From positions 4,777,001-4,841,000 of the forward strand of contig NZ_JACCBF010000001.1 in assembly GCF_013409625.1 (NCBI RefSeq): a stretch of 64,000 bases of DNA, written 5' to 3'. Both the position numbers and the translations under genes were made by a program. Of this stretch, positions 47,868-56,768 are shown piece by piece. Numbering within the stretch: the stretch's first letter is position 1; each line of letters opens with the position of its first letter. The stretch comes from Nocardioides kongjuensis. GTDB lineage: Bacteria > Actinomycetota > Actinomycetes > Propionibacteriales > Nocardioidaceae. A model generated the notes under the pieces. That model saw only the letters and a program-made list of their open reading frames with translations. It did not search any database and was not told where the DNA came from.

Positions 47868-49451
47868 TCAGCTCGCGGCCGCGGCCGTCGTGACCGACGG
47901 CTCCCGGGACTCCGACGACGACATGAGCAGTGCTGCGCCGGCGTCGACGTCGAGGCCGGCGTTGCGCAGCGTGACCACGAAGGTCGCTCCGCCGCCACGG
48001 CCGGAGGGGTCGTGGTGCAGCGAGCCACCGAGCTCGAGCATCAGCCGGTGGGCCCGTTGGAGTCCGATGCCCTGGCCGGTCGAGCCGGAGCCGCGGGCTC
48101 CCCACTGGAAGAGCCGGTCCTCGAGGCCGGGCTCGATGCCCGGTCCTCGGTCGGAGACCCGGATCTCGACGCAGTCCCCGGTCACCTGCGACACGACGGT
48201 GGTGGCGTGCCCGTGAGCATGCCGGTGGGCGTTGGTGAGGAGCACGTTGAGGACCTCCGCGAGGGCGTCGGGACGGGCGAGGACGCGGTGCCCGTCGGGG
48301 TGCCAGTGCACTCGGTGACCGAGCGCCTCCTGGGCGATGACGAGGGGCTCGACGACGTCGTCGACCGCGAGCTCGGCGAGCTGGTCGGGACCGTCGTCGG
48401 TGCAGGTGCGACCGAGGCGCGCCGCCTCTGCGTCGACCATGTGCTTGAGTGCCAGTCGGCGCGGTCCCGGCGGGACCTGGTCGCTGGCGAGGAGGTGGAC
48501 GCCCGCGACGATCCCCGCGGTCGCGGCGCGCATCTCGTGGACCACCTCCCGGTCGTGCTGGACGGTCGCCTCCGCCTCGGCGGCCCGCAGCACGAGGCTC
48601 GCCTCGCGGGAGCTGTGCTCACGCAGCGAGGCGCCCAGCAGTCCGATCGCGGTCGTGGCCACCAGCGAGCTGCACAGCACCACCCCGACCATCACGACCG
48701 GCGGCGGCGACGACGCCTCGACGAGGGTCGCCCAGGCCCGGGCCGCGAAGATCACGAAGACGCCGCACGCGATCCGCTGGGCTGCCCAGTGAGGCAGCGG
48801 GGAGCGCAGCAGGCGCACCGTCACGAGGACCGTGACGCCGGCGATCGCCGCCAGCACCAGCACGTCCTGCCACTGGCCGACCGTGAGGAACGGCGCCGGG
48901 TCGGTGAGGATCTGACCGAGCCGGACCGCCAGCACGCCGAGCCCCAGCAGCAACCCACCGAGCATCGGGTTGAAGCGCGGCGCGTGCTGGTCCCGGGTGC
49001 CGACGGAGAAGACGCCGTACAGCACCAGCACGGTCACCAGGTGCCCCGCGGTGAGCCGGTAGCTGTGCCCGCCGCTCGCCGGGTCCCCGAGCGACATCAT
49101 CACGAGCGGCAGGTCCTGGACGGCGACCAGCGTCGCGGCGGTCGCCAGCCGGGCCTTGACCAGGCTCTGCTCGATGCTCACGTCGAAGCTCAGCGCGAGC
49201 GCACTGCCGAGCAGGACCAGGTCGGCCAGCACCATGCTCAGGTGCCCGGCCGCAGCCACGGACTGGGTCGACGGGTCCTCGAGGAGCAGGACGCCGTACG
49301 GGTGGAGCATCAGACACGCGAGGAGCACGGCCCACCACAGGGGCGCGCGATCAGCTGCTCTCGGCGAGGAGACTGACGGCCGCCCAGCCACCGCCCGAGA
49401 GAGCGCTCGGCGAGAGCGCCGGGACTGACGGCCCTGGTGCGGACCGGTCAT
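47868..49451 (-). CDS. Membrane histidine kinase
   Basis: Protein of 527 aa. Roughly seven or eight hydrophobic helices cover residues 38-275 with no large sensing domain outside, so it probably senses something within the membrane. The dimerisation helix holds H305 in HDREVVHEMRAATAG. The ATPase domain has the N box (N407 in LLTNAHRHAHG), D434 in VSDRGPGIEP and G2 STGQGIGLQRAH. ATG at 49451. A CATAAT at 49459-49464 implies a nearly leaderless message, with box B centred near -59. Confidence 0.9.
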   Translation of the reverse strand: MTGPHQGRQSRRSRRALSRAVAGRPSVSSPRAADRAPLWWAVLLACLMLHPYGVLLLEDPSTQSVAAAGHLSMVLADLVLLGSALALSFDVSIEQSLVKARLATAATLVAVQDLPLVMMSLGDPASGGHSYRLTAGHLVTVLVLYGVFSVGTRDQHAPRFNPMLGGLLLGLGVLAVRLGQILTDPAPFLTVGQWQDVLVLAAIAGVTVLVTVRLLRSPLPHWAAQRIACGVFVIFAARAWATLVEASSPPPVVMVGVVLCSSLVATTAIGLLGASLREHSSREASLVLRAAEAEATVQHDREVVHEMRAATAGIVAGVHLLASDQVPPGPRRLALKHMVDAEAARLGRTCTDDGPDQLAELAVDDVVEPLVIAQEALGHRVHWHPDGHRVLARPDALAEVLNVLLTNAHRHAHGHATTVVSQVTGDCVEIRVSDRGPGIEPGLEDRLFQWGARGSGSTGQGIGLQRAHRLMLELGGSLHHDPSGRGGGATFVVTLRNAGLDVDAGAALLMSSSESREPSVTTAAAAS

Positions 49452-49502
49452 GCTGGCGATTATGCGCGGGTGTCCGGCCCCACGTCGAGGAAGACCTCAA
49501 CG

Positions 49503-49518
49503 TACCCAATTTTTGGGC
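49503..49518. promoter_or_regulatory. Palindromic box B upstream of the kinase/regulator operon
   Basis: CCCAA (49505-49509), a TTT centre, and TTGGG (49513-49517) make a near-perfect palindrome preceded by TA. Relative to the probable start of the kinase transcript its centre lies at about -59, a common activator position. It also lies just past the 3' end of the giant secreted-protein gene (stop at 49551). Confidence 0.5.
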
Positions 49519-49550
49519 CTGCTCGGCGTGTCGGTGCGGCGTCACCGTCC

Positions 49551-52500
49551 TCAGGGTGTGCTCACCGTGACCTGGCGGGTGGTCGTCGTGGCGACCCCCC
49601 AACCGTCGGTCACGGTCAGCTGGACGGTGTAGGTGCCGGCCGCCGGGAAGGTGTGGGACACCGAGCTCGTGGTCGCGTTCGCGGTGCCGTCGCCCCAGAC
49701 CCAGCGGTAGGTGATCGTGTCGCCCGCATCCGGGTCGCTCGAGCCCACGGCCGAGAAGTTGCAGACCAGGCCCGAGCACGCCGGCGGGTTCAGCACGGCC
49801 ACCGGCGCCCGGTTTCCGGGCGGTGTCGTGATCGTGACGGTCTGCGTCGCGGTGCCGGTGTCGCCCCACTCGTCCCGCGCGGTGAGCGTGACGGTGAAGG
49901 TGCCCGGCGTCGCGTAGGTGCGGGTCGGGAGCGGACCGGTGCCGGTGCCGTTGCCGAAGTTCCACGAGTAGGTCAGGGTCGCGGCGTTCTCGTCGGTCGA
50001 GCTGCGGGCGTCGTAGGTGCAGACGTTGTTGGTGCAGCTGACCGTGAAGCTCGCCACCGGCGGGTTGTTGGGCGGGTGGGTGACGGTCGCATGCCTCTCG
50101 GACACCGCGCTGACGAAGTTGTGCTGGTCGATCGCCCGCACCTGCACGGTGTAGGCCCCGGCCGGGATCACCGGAGTCGTGTAGGAGAAGTTCGAGCCGG
50201 GGGTGCCGGGACTGTTCAGGAACGCCGTGCGCCAGCTCGGCGTGGTGCTGGTGAAGGTCCCCGTCGAGCTCATGTACTGCCCGGCGGAGTTCACGATCCC
50301 GACCTGCACCTGCTGCATCGCCTGGTCGTCCTCGGCCCGGCCGCTCACGAAGATCTTGCCGTCGGGGAACTCGGCGCCCTCGGTCGGGCTCAGCAGCGCG
50401 TCGGTCAGCACCGGCGGCTGGTCGCCCGGGTAGATCGGGTAGCGCGACGTCGCCCCGGTCGTCGACGGGTCCTGCTGGCCTGCCGTGTCCCAGGCGTACG
50501 CCGTGACGTTCCAGTCACCCTGGGTCGGCAGCGCCCGGTTCAGCGTCCAGGTGGTGCTCGTCGCCCCGGGACTGGCCAAGGTGGCGTCCAGGTAGGCGAG
50601 CGAGGCGGACATGGTGCCGTCCGGCTGCAGGTAGCGGCTGGTGTCGGCGTCGCGGAGCGACACGGCGACGCGGGCGACGCCCTTGTCGTCCGTGGCTGCG
50701 CCCGAGAGGTTCAGCAGCAGCACCTGCTGGCCGGTGATCGTCCCGGTCGGCGTGATCGTCGCGTTGGGCGGGTTGTCGCCCGGGATGGTGGCGTTGAGGG
50801 TCAGCCGGCCCTGGTTGGCCGACGACGTCGACAGGCCGATGTTGTCGTCGGCGCTGACCGTGAACGTGTAGCTGCCGGGGCTGAGGTTGAACGGCGTCGT
50901 GTAGCTCCAGTTGTAGCTTCCCTGGTTGATGTTGACGGGCGAGATCCGGTAGGAGCCCGCGATCACGTTCGTGCCCCAGGAGCCGTCGGCCGCCAGCCGC
51001 TCACCCGTTGACGTGTTGCGCAGCGTCACCCACACCTGGTGCAGGGACTGGTCGTCGTTGGCCGAGCCCGCGAACGTGATCGGGCTGCCGGGTGTCACCG
51101 TCACCGGCTGGACCGCCGTCGGCGGCACCATCGACACCGGCTGGCTGATCGACACCGTCGGCGCCTGTCCGGTGGTCGTCACGATCCAGCGCCGGTCGGC
51201 GGTGTCGAGCGACGACTGGCCACCCGTGTCGGAGGAGCGTGCCTGCGCCCACCACTCGTCCTCGAAGGGCACGGTGACCTCGTAGGACCAAGTGGTCGAC
51301 GTCGCGCCCACCACGTCGGGCGTGATCTGGAACGAGTTGTAGGTGAAGGACACGGTGCCGTCGTCCTGCAGGTAGCGGTTCTGCGTGTCGCGCAGGGTCA
51401 GGCTGACCCCGTTGACGCCGATGTCGTCGGCCGCGCTGCCGGTGATGGTGAAGGTCGTCTGGGCCTGCGGGCTCGGCGGGCCCGTGATGCTGGTCGTCGG
51501 CGGCGCGTCGGCGGTCCCGAAGGTCTCGAACTTCTTCGACGCCTTGGTGTTGTCACCGGTGCCGTTGCCCGCCACGGCGCGGGCACGGACCAGCAGCTCG
51601 CGGTTGGTGGCCATGGTGAGCGGCAGCCGCCAGGTGCGGGTCGGGCCGGTGCCCGGGTCCAGGGTCGCGTTGAAGGTGTTGAGCGTCGTCGTGCCCCACG
51701 TGGTGAGGTCGTCGTTGAGGTAGCGGTTGGTGTTGCGGTCCTGGATCTCGACCTCGACCCGGTTGATGCCCGAGGCCGCGGTCGCCGTGCCGGTGATCTC
51801 GTACTGCTCGTTCACCGGCTCGATCCGGCCCTCGATGGGCGCGGTGATCGTGGTCTGGGTGCCGTTCTGCGCCGGCACGCTGTTGAAGTCGAGGAAGGCG
51901 ATCCGGCCGACGTTGTAGCCGCCCTTGGTGTTGCCGTCACCGCCCACGAACAGGCCGCGCGGCGTCGCCTCGAGGTGCTTGTCGCCCTCGTTGGAGTTCG
52001 ACGACACGAACCACTCCAGGGCGTGCCCGTCGACCGGGTCGAGCGCCGCGAGGTGGGCGCGCTTGACCACCGCGTCGCCCAGGGCGTACGCCGACAGCCC
52101 CTGCCCGGTGCCGTAGCCGACGTCGTCGAGACCGGGCCACGGCAGCGGTGCGGTCGCCGACTCGGACCACTGGAAGTGGCCGCCGACGTAGATGCCGGCC
52201 TCGGTGATCACGACCGAGTACGTCGAGTCGAACTGCCGGGTGATCCACACCGGCTGGGCGTTCGGGTCGTCGTTCATGTTGAACCTGATCACCGTGTCGT
52301 TGATCGGTGGGCGGTCGCCGCCCGAGCCGCTGGTCACGATGAAGTAGGAGCCGTCCGGCGAGATGTCGCCGCCGTAGGCGCGCTGGATGCCGCCCACGAA
52401 CTGCAGGTTGTCCTGCCACAGCGTGGTCTTCCACGGCGTCAGCTTGTTGGTGCGGGTGTTGATGATCGCGACGCCGTACCGGTCCTGGCCGTTGACCTGG

Positions 52501-55064
52501 CGACCGGTGTGGACCACCAGCAGCCGGCCCTCGTCGCGGCTCAGCCTCAGCCGCTGCACGGCGAGGTCGCCGTTGGTGCCGATGCCGCCGGTGATGTTGT
52601 TGACGAAGTCGCTGCGGACCGCGCCGGTGACACCGTCGAGAGCGGCGAGAGCGCCGCGCGGCACGTTGTTGATGGTGCTGAAGCGGCCGCCGGCGTACAC
52701 CGTCGTGTTGGTGACGGCCAGCTCGTTGACCTTGCCGTTGGCGTTCGCGACGAAGCCGGCGATCGGCGCACCGGTCGCAGGGTTGATCTGGGCGATGGCC
52801 TTCCTGGTCTGGCCGTTCACGGTGCCGAAGGTGCCGGAGATGTAGAGCTTCGTGCCGTCGGGCGTCGCCTCGACCGCGTCCACGCCGCCGTTGGTGAAGG
52901 TCGGCCGGAAGGTCGTGTCGACCTGTCCCGTGCTCCAGTTGTACGCCGCCAGGCTGGGCTGGTTGATGATCGCGCCGTTGTTGGGCTGCCGGATCGAGGT
53001 GAACGTGCCGGCGATGTAGACCCGGTTGCCGACGACCTCGATGTCCCAGATCTCACCGTCGGTGATGGTCGGCTGGTCGGTGCGCGGCGTGTCCGGCACC
53101 AGCCCGGCGTGACCCGGCGCCGGGTCGAGCGGCACCGCCGTCGCGGTGCCCGTGGTCTGGTCGGTGTGGCCGTGGCCGTCGTTCACCGTCAAGGTGACGG
53201 TCCGGTTGCCGGTGGTCGCGTAGGTGTGTGACGGGTTGACGCCCGTCCCGGTCTGCCCGTCCCCGAACTGCCACGTGTAGGTCAGCGCGTCCTTGTCGAG
53301 GTCGTAGGAGTGCGACGCGTCGAACTCGCAGGTCATGCCGGCGCAGCCGGTCGAGAAGTCGGCGACCGGGGGCTCGTTGGTGGAGGTCGCGTCGACGCCG
53401 GGGTCGATGACGACCGAGAGGAGCATGTCGCGCGAGACGGACGTGCTGGTGGTGGCAGTGCGCCCGGGGAGGGGACCGACCGGCACGGCGCCGTCGGAGT
53501 CGCCGAGGATCGCGCTCACCTTGCCGGTCCCCGAGGCCGCGGCCTGGGTCCGCGTCTTCTCGCTGGCGGGCAGGGTCCACACGGTGTCGGTGGAGGACTT
53601 CTCGCTCCACACGTTGACCAGCCACGAGTTCGCGTTGGCCGCGGTGACCGCCGGTGCGGTGTGACTGGTGGCCGGGGCGTCCGCACCCCCCAGAGCAGAC
53701 GCCCCGACCACGGCCGGTCCGGTGCTGCGGTAGGCAGCCACCGTCATCGCGGACTTCACGTACGTCGTGCCGCTCGACACGGTGACGTCGCGGCCGGCGT
53801 CGGCCGCGGTCGCACTGCGGGTCCAGGCCCGGCCGCGGATCCCGTTGCCGTCGCGGGTCTGGATCAGGGTCCAGCCGGCGGGGTCCTCGATCGGGACGGT
53901 CGTGGTGTTCGTGACGAGGAAGAGGACGAGCCGGTCGCCGGGCTCGACGGTGCTGGGGATGGTCACCGAGCGTCCGGGCGCGTTGCCGGCGGAGCTGGCC
54001 GCCGCGACGTACTGGATCTGCCCGGCGGTGACCGCCACGTCCGGGCTGACCTGCCGGGTGGTGACGTCCTGGTGGCTCCCGTCGCTGACGGTCAGGGTCA
54101 CGGTGCGCTGCCCGGCGGAGGCGTAGGTGTGGCTGGGGGTGCGTCCGGTGCCGGTCTGGCCGTCGCCGAAGGCCCACGCGTAGGTGAGGGTGTCGCCGTC
54201 CGCGTCGGTCGAGCCGGACGCGTCGAAGGAGCAGGTGAGCCCGCTGCAGCTCGCCGTGAAGGAGGCCTGGGGCGCCGTGTCACTGAGGTCGCCGGGGTTG
54301 ATCACGACCGAGAAGGTCGCGCTGCGCGAGGCCGCGGAGGTGAGGGTCGCGGTGCGGGCGGGCGCCGTACCGGTGGCGACCGGTGCGTTGGAGTCGCCCC
54401 ACACGCCGCTGACCTTGCCGCTGCCGGTGGTGGCCGCGGTGGTGCGGCTGGTCGTGCCCGCGGGCACGGTCCAGGTGCTGTCGGTGGACGACTTCTCGGT
54501 CCACACGCCGACCAGCCAGGAGCCGGCGGCGGCCACGGGGATCGCGGGGGCGTCGACGCTGGTGCTCGACGTGTCCGAGCCACCGGCGAGCGCGGTGACC
54601 GACGGGGCGAGGCCCGTGCTGCGGTAGGCGCCGACCGACATGAACGACTTCGCAGCGGCGGTCGTCGTGACCGTCACGTTGACGTTGGCGTCGGCGGCGA
54701 CGGCGGTCCGGGTCCACAGCCTGCTGCGGATGCCGTTGCCGTCGCGGCTGGCGAGCGGGTTCCAGCCGGCCAGGTCGGGGATCGCCTCCGTCGTGTTCGT
54801 GGTGAGCTCGAGAAGCAGCACGTCACCGGCCTGGACGGTGCTGGGGATCCGTACGACGTGCGCCGTCCGGTTCCCGGCGGTGCTCGCCGCGTCGACGAAG
54901 GAGACGGCGCCGGGGGCGGCCTGGGCCGGCGGCACGAGTGGGCTGAGTGGCGCGAGTGCGGGGACGACCACGAAGGCGGTGATGATGGGGACGACCGCCC
55001 GGGCGATGCGCCGCCATCGTCGGCTAGGGACCGGTTGACGCCGACTGGTGGTGGTTGTGCGCAT
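49551..55064 (-). CDS. Giant secreted protein with PKD, propeller and Ig-like domains
   Basis: Protein of 1837 aa with a signal peptide (AVVPIITAFVVVPALAPL...AQA). Two successive copies of an approx. 200-residue beta domain (VDAASTAGNRTAHVV, VAAASSAGNAPGRSV), each followed by a PKD domain with FGDGQTGTG. Then a delta-60-like propeller (VGNRVYIAGTFTSIRQ, VYAGGRFSTINNVPRGAL), like that of the 658-aa protein at 41 kb. Next about five Ig-like modules (ITGSAADDIGVNGVSLTLRD and relatives) and two more PKD domains at the C-terminus. No sortase motif or anchoring helix is seen, so it is likely released or held by sugar binding. ATG at 55064 preferred over 55127. Confidence 0.85.
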   Translation of the reverse strand: MRTTTTSRRQPVPSRRWRRIARAVVPIITAFVVVPALAPLSPLVPPAQAAPGAVSFVDAASTAGNRTAHVVRIPSTVQAGDVLLLELTTNTTEAIPDLAGWNPLASRDGNGIRSRLWTRTAVAADANVNVTVTTTAAAKSFMSVGAYRSTGLAPSVTALAGGSDTSSTSVDAPAIPVAAAGSWLVGVWTEKSSTDSTWTVPAGTTSRTTAATTGSGKVSGVWGDSNAPVATGTAPARTATLTSAASRSATFSVVINPGDLSDTAPQASFTASCSGLTCSFDASGSTDADGDTLTYAWAFGDGQTGTGRTPSHTYASAGQRTVTLTVSDGSHQDVTTRQVSPDVAVTAGQIQYVAAASSAGNAPGRSVTIPSTVEPGDRLVLFLVTNTTTVPIEDPAGWTLIQTRDGNGIRGRAWTRSATAADAGRDVTVSSGTTYVKSAMTVAAYRSTGPAVVGASALGGADAPATSHTAPAVTAANANSWLVNVWSEKSSTDTVWTLPASEKTRTQAAASGTGKVSAILGDSDGAVPVGPLPGRTATTSTSVSRDMLLSVVIDPGVDATSTNEPPVADFSTGCAGMTCEFDASHSYDLDKDALTYTWQFGDGQTGTGVNPSHTYATTGNRTVTLTVNDGHGHTDQTTGTATAVPLDPAPGHAGLVPDTPRTDQPTITDGEIWDIEVVGNRVYIAGTFTSIRQPNNGAIINQPSLAAYNWSTGQVDTTFRPTFTNGGVDAVEATPDGTKLYISGTFGTVNGQTRKAIAQINPATGAPIAGFVANANGKVNELAVTNTTVYAGGRFSTINNVPRGALAALDGVTGAVRSDFVNNITGGIGTNGDLAVQRLRLSRDEGRLLVVHTGRQVNGQDRYGVAIINTRTNKLTPWKTTLWQDNLQFVGGIQRAYGGDISPDGSYFIVTSGSGGDRPPINDTVIRFNMNDDPNAQPVWITRQFDSTYSVVITEAGIYVGGHFQWSESATAPLPWPGLDDVGYGTGQGLSAYALGDAVVKRAHLAALDPVDGHALEWFVSSNSNEGDKHLEATPRGLFVGGDGNTKGGYNVGRIAFLDFNSVPAQNGTQTTITAPIEGRIEPVNEQYEITGTATAASGINRVEVEIQDRNTNRYLNDDLTTWGTTTLNTFNATLDPGTGPTRTWRLPLTMATNRELLVRARAVAGNGTGDNTKASKKFETFGTADAPPTTSITGPPSPQAQTTFTITGSAADDIGVNGVSLTLRDTQNRYLQDDGTVSFTYNSFQITPDVVGATSTTWSYEVTVPFEDEWWAQARSSDTGGQSSLDTADRRWIVTTTGQAPTVSISQPVSMVPPTAVQPVTVTPGSPITFAGSANDDQSLHQVWVTLRNTSTGERLAADGSWGTNVIAGSYRISPVNINQGSYNWSYTTPFNLSPGSYTFTVSADDNIGLSTSSANQGRLTLNATIPGDNPPNATITPTGTITGQQVLLLNLSGAATDDKGVARVAVSLRDADTSRYLQPDGTMSASLAYLDATLASPGATSTTWTLNRALPTQGDWNVTAYAWDTAGQQDPSTTGATSRYPIYPGDQPPVLTDALLSPTEGAEFPDGKIFVSGRAEDDQAMQQVQVGIVNSAGQYMSSTGTFTSTTPSWRTAFLNSPGTPGSNFSYTTPVIPAGAYTVQVRAIDQHNFVSAVSERHATVTHPPNNPPVASFTVSCTNNVCTYDARSSTDENAATLTYSWNFGNGTGTGPLPTRTYATPGTFTVTLTARDEWGDTGTATQTVTITTPPGNRAPVAVLNPPACSGLVCNFSAVGSSDPDAGDTITYRWVWGDGTANATTSSVSHTFPAAGTYTVQLTVTDGWGVATTTTRQVTVSTP

Positions 55065-55148
55065 CTGCCTCACCGTCCCCGCACTCGCATGATGCCCTCG
55101 GTCCTGAGGGCACGGCGATCGTGTCAACGGTCACACGGCAGGGGCATG

Positions 55149-55163
55149 ACCGATATTGGGCAG
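55149..55163. promoter_or_regulatory. Box C in the divergent intergenic region
   Basis: ACCGATATTGGGCAG lies about 90 bp upstream of the giant-protein start. On the minus strand it reads GCCCAATATCGG, nearly the same as GGCCAATATCC at 63135-63145. It also resembles box A (CCGTATTTGGGGCAT on the minus strand). Confidence 0.4.
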
Positions 55164-55208
55164 GATTCGCCCGCACTTTCGGGGCTCTCGGCGGCCTGCA
55201 GCGCACCC

Positions 55209-55228
55209 ATCCCACAAATTGGGGGTAT
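55209..55228. promoter_or_regulatory. Box D in the divergent intergenic region
   Basis: CCCACAAATTGGGGG (55211-55225) followed by TAT. On the minus strand it reads TACCCCCAATTTGTGGG, close to box B (TACCCAATTTTTGGG). It lies 113 bp before the Wzz-like gene and 145 bp before the giant-protein gene, so it could serve either. The 276-bp region otherwise has a TTGACA on the minus strand at 55122-55127 without a clear -10 partner. Confidence 0.45.
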
Positions 55229-55340
55229 CTGCCGACGCCCTGCTCACGGGCCCCTGGGGGCGCCCATGATGAACCGGTCATCGAGCGGACCGGCTCGGTC
55301 GACCAGACCGATCTGCCGGACCTGGACCGGGGAGGTGGAC

Positions 55341-56768
55341 GTGGAGCAGCGCCGTGTGCTTCCACTGCGAGTCGTCGCGCTCGCGCTCCTGGCGGGTCTG
55401 CTCGCGGGCGCCGCGGCGTGGGGTTGGGGCCAGCGTCGCGCCGAGGAGCACGTCGGGACCGCCACGATCATGCTGCACCCGCTGGAGGGCAACGCCTACA
55501 GCCCCGGTGGCCGCGGCGACGACCTGGTCAACCTCGAGACCGAGGCGCAGGTGCTGCGCTCGGACACCGTGGCCCGCGCGGTCCTGGACAAGCTGCACGA
55601 GGCCGGCACGCCCTCCGACCTGCTCGCGGCGGTCACCGTCGTGGTCCCGCCCAACACCCAGCTGCTCCAGATCACCGCACGCGGCAAGGACGACGCCACG
55701 GCCGTCGCCCGGGCGTCCGCGTTCGGCGACGTCTACCTCGAGTTCCGCCGCTCGCGCACCGAGTCGGCCGTCTACGAGCAGACCTCACGCCTCGAGGAGC
55801 TGGTCAAGCAGCGCGAGGACGAGCGGGACGCGGCCGTCGCGCACCTCGACCAGCTCAAGAGCGATGCTCCCGAGCGGGCCCTGATCCAGCAGCAGGTGCA
55901 GGAGGAGGTCGTCCAGATCGGCTCCCTGCGCGCCCAGCTCGCCGCGGCCCAGGCCGTCGCGCTCGACCCCGGCCAGGTGGTCACGCCCGGCCAGGTCGTC
56001 GGGGCGGGCCTGTGGGCCTCGCCGACCCGTGTCGGCGCGATCGCGGGCGTCCTCGCGGCCCTGCTGGTGCTGGGGATCGCGGTCGTCCGCCGGACCGGTG
56101 CCGCACCCGGCGTGGTGCGTCACCTCGACGACCTCGCCGACGCGGGCCCCACGGTCCTCGGTGAGCTCCGGACCCCGGTCCGGGCCGACAGCGACGTGAT
56201 CGCCCACGCGCGATCCGTGGTGCTCGCTGTCGGTTCGGACCGGCCACCCGTGGTCGCCGTGGGCGCGGTCGGAGCCGGGGCCTCCATCGCCTTCCCCGCG
56301 CTCGTCGACTCCTTCGTGCGGGCCCGCTACGAGGTCGTCGCCGTCGACCTGACCCGCCGCGCGGACCGCCAGGCGATGGCCGAGCTGGTCATGCAGCAGG
56401 CCGTCGTCGCCGACGTCCTCGTCGAGGACGGCCACTTCCGCAACCGGCTGCGGCCCCTCGAGCCGCTGCCGGGCGCCGTCGACGCAGCGCCGCCGACGGA
56501 CGACCTCGACGACCTGGCCGCCTCCGCGGAGATGCGTCGCATCCTCGCCGAGCTCGCCAAGCGTGCCGACCTGGTCCTGCTGCGCTCGCCCGGACTGGGT
56601 ACGACGGTCGGTCGCGCCGTGCTGGTCGCCGCCACCGCCGTCGTCGCCGAGGTCCCGCAGGGCTCGGCCACCGAGGCCGACCTCGCCGTTCTCACCGCCG
56701 AGGCCGAGCGGGTCGGGACCGTCGTGGCGGGGCTGGTCCTCACCCACGGGCGCGGGGACGAGTCGTGA
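55341..56768 (+). CDS. Wzz-like polysaccharide chain-length protein with degenerate kinase-like domain
   Basis: Protein of 475 aa. One helix near the N-terminus (VVALALLAGLLAGAAAWGW), a Wzz-type outer domain (ATIMLHPLEGNAY, coiled-coil LEELVKQREDERDAAVAHLDQL), and a second helix (GAIAGVLAALLVLGIAVV). A cytoplasmic domain like BY-kinases follows, but where Walker A should be it has AVGAVGAGASIAFP, with no Lys, and no Tyr cluster at the end. It probably regulates chain length without kinase activity. GTG at 55341 with GGAGG 5 bases upstream. First gene of a five-gene operon. Confidence 0.85.
   Translation: MEQRRVLPLRVVALALLAGLLAGAAAWGWGQRRAEEHVGTATIMLHPLEGNAYSPGGRGDDLVNLETEAQVLRSDTVARAVLDKLHEAGTPSDLLAAVTVVVPPNTQLLQITARGKDDATAVARASAFGDVYLEFRRSRTESAVYEQTSRLEELVKQREDERDAAVAHLDQLKSDAPERALIQQQVQEEVVQIGSLRAQLAAAQAVALDPGQVVTPGQVVGAGLWASPTRVGAIAGVLAALLVLGIAVVRRTGAAPGVVRHLDDLADAGPTVLGELRTPVRADSDVIAHARSVVLAVGSDRPPVVAVGAVGAGASIAFPALVDSFVRARYEVVAVDLTRRADRQAMAELVMQQAVVADVLVEDGHFRNRLRPLEPLPGAVDAAPPTDDLDDLAASAEMRRILAELAKRADLVLLRSPGLGTTVGRAVLVAATAVVAEVPQGSATEADLAVLTAEAERVGTVVAGLVLTHGRGDES

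Noticed and set aside
53310..55340. N-terminal extension of the Wzz-like gene across the giant-protein gene
   Set aside because: The extension is the antisense of the giant protein. A GTG with GGAGG at 55341 gives the normal family start.
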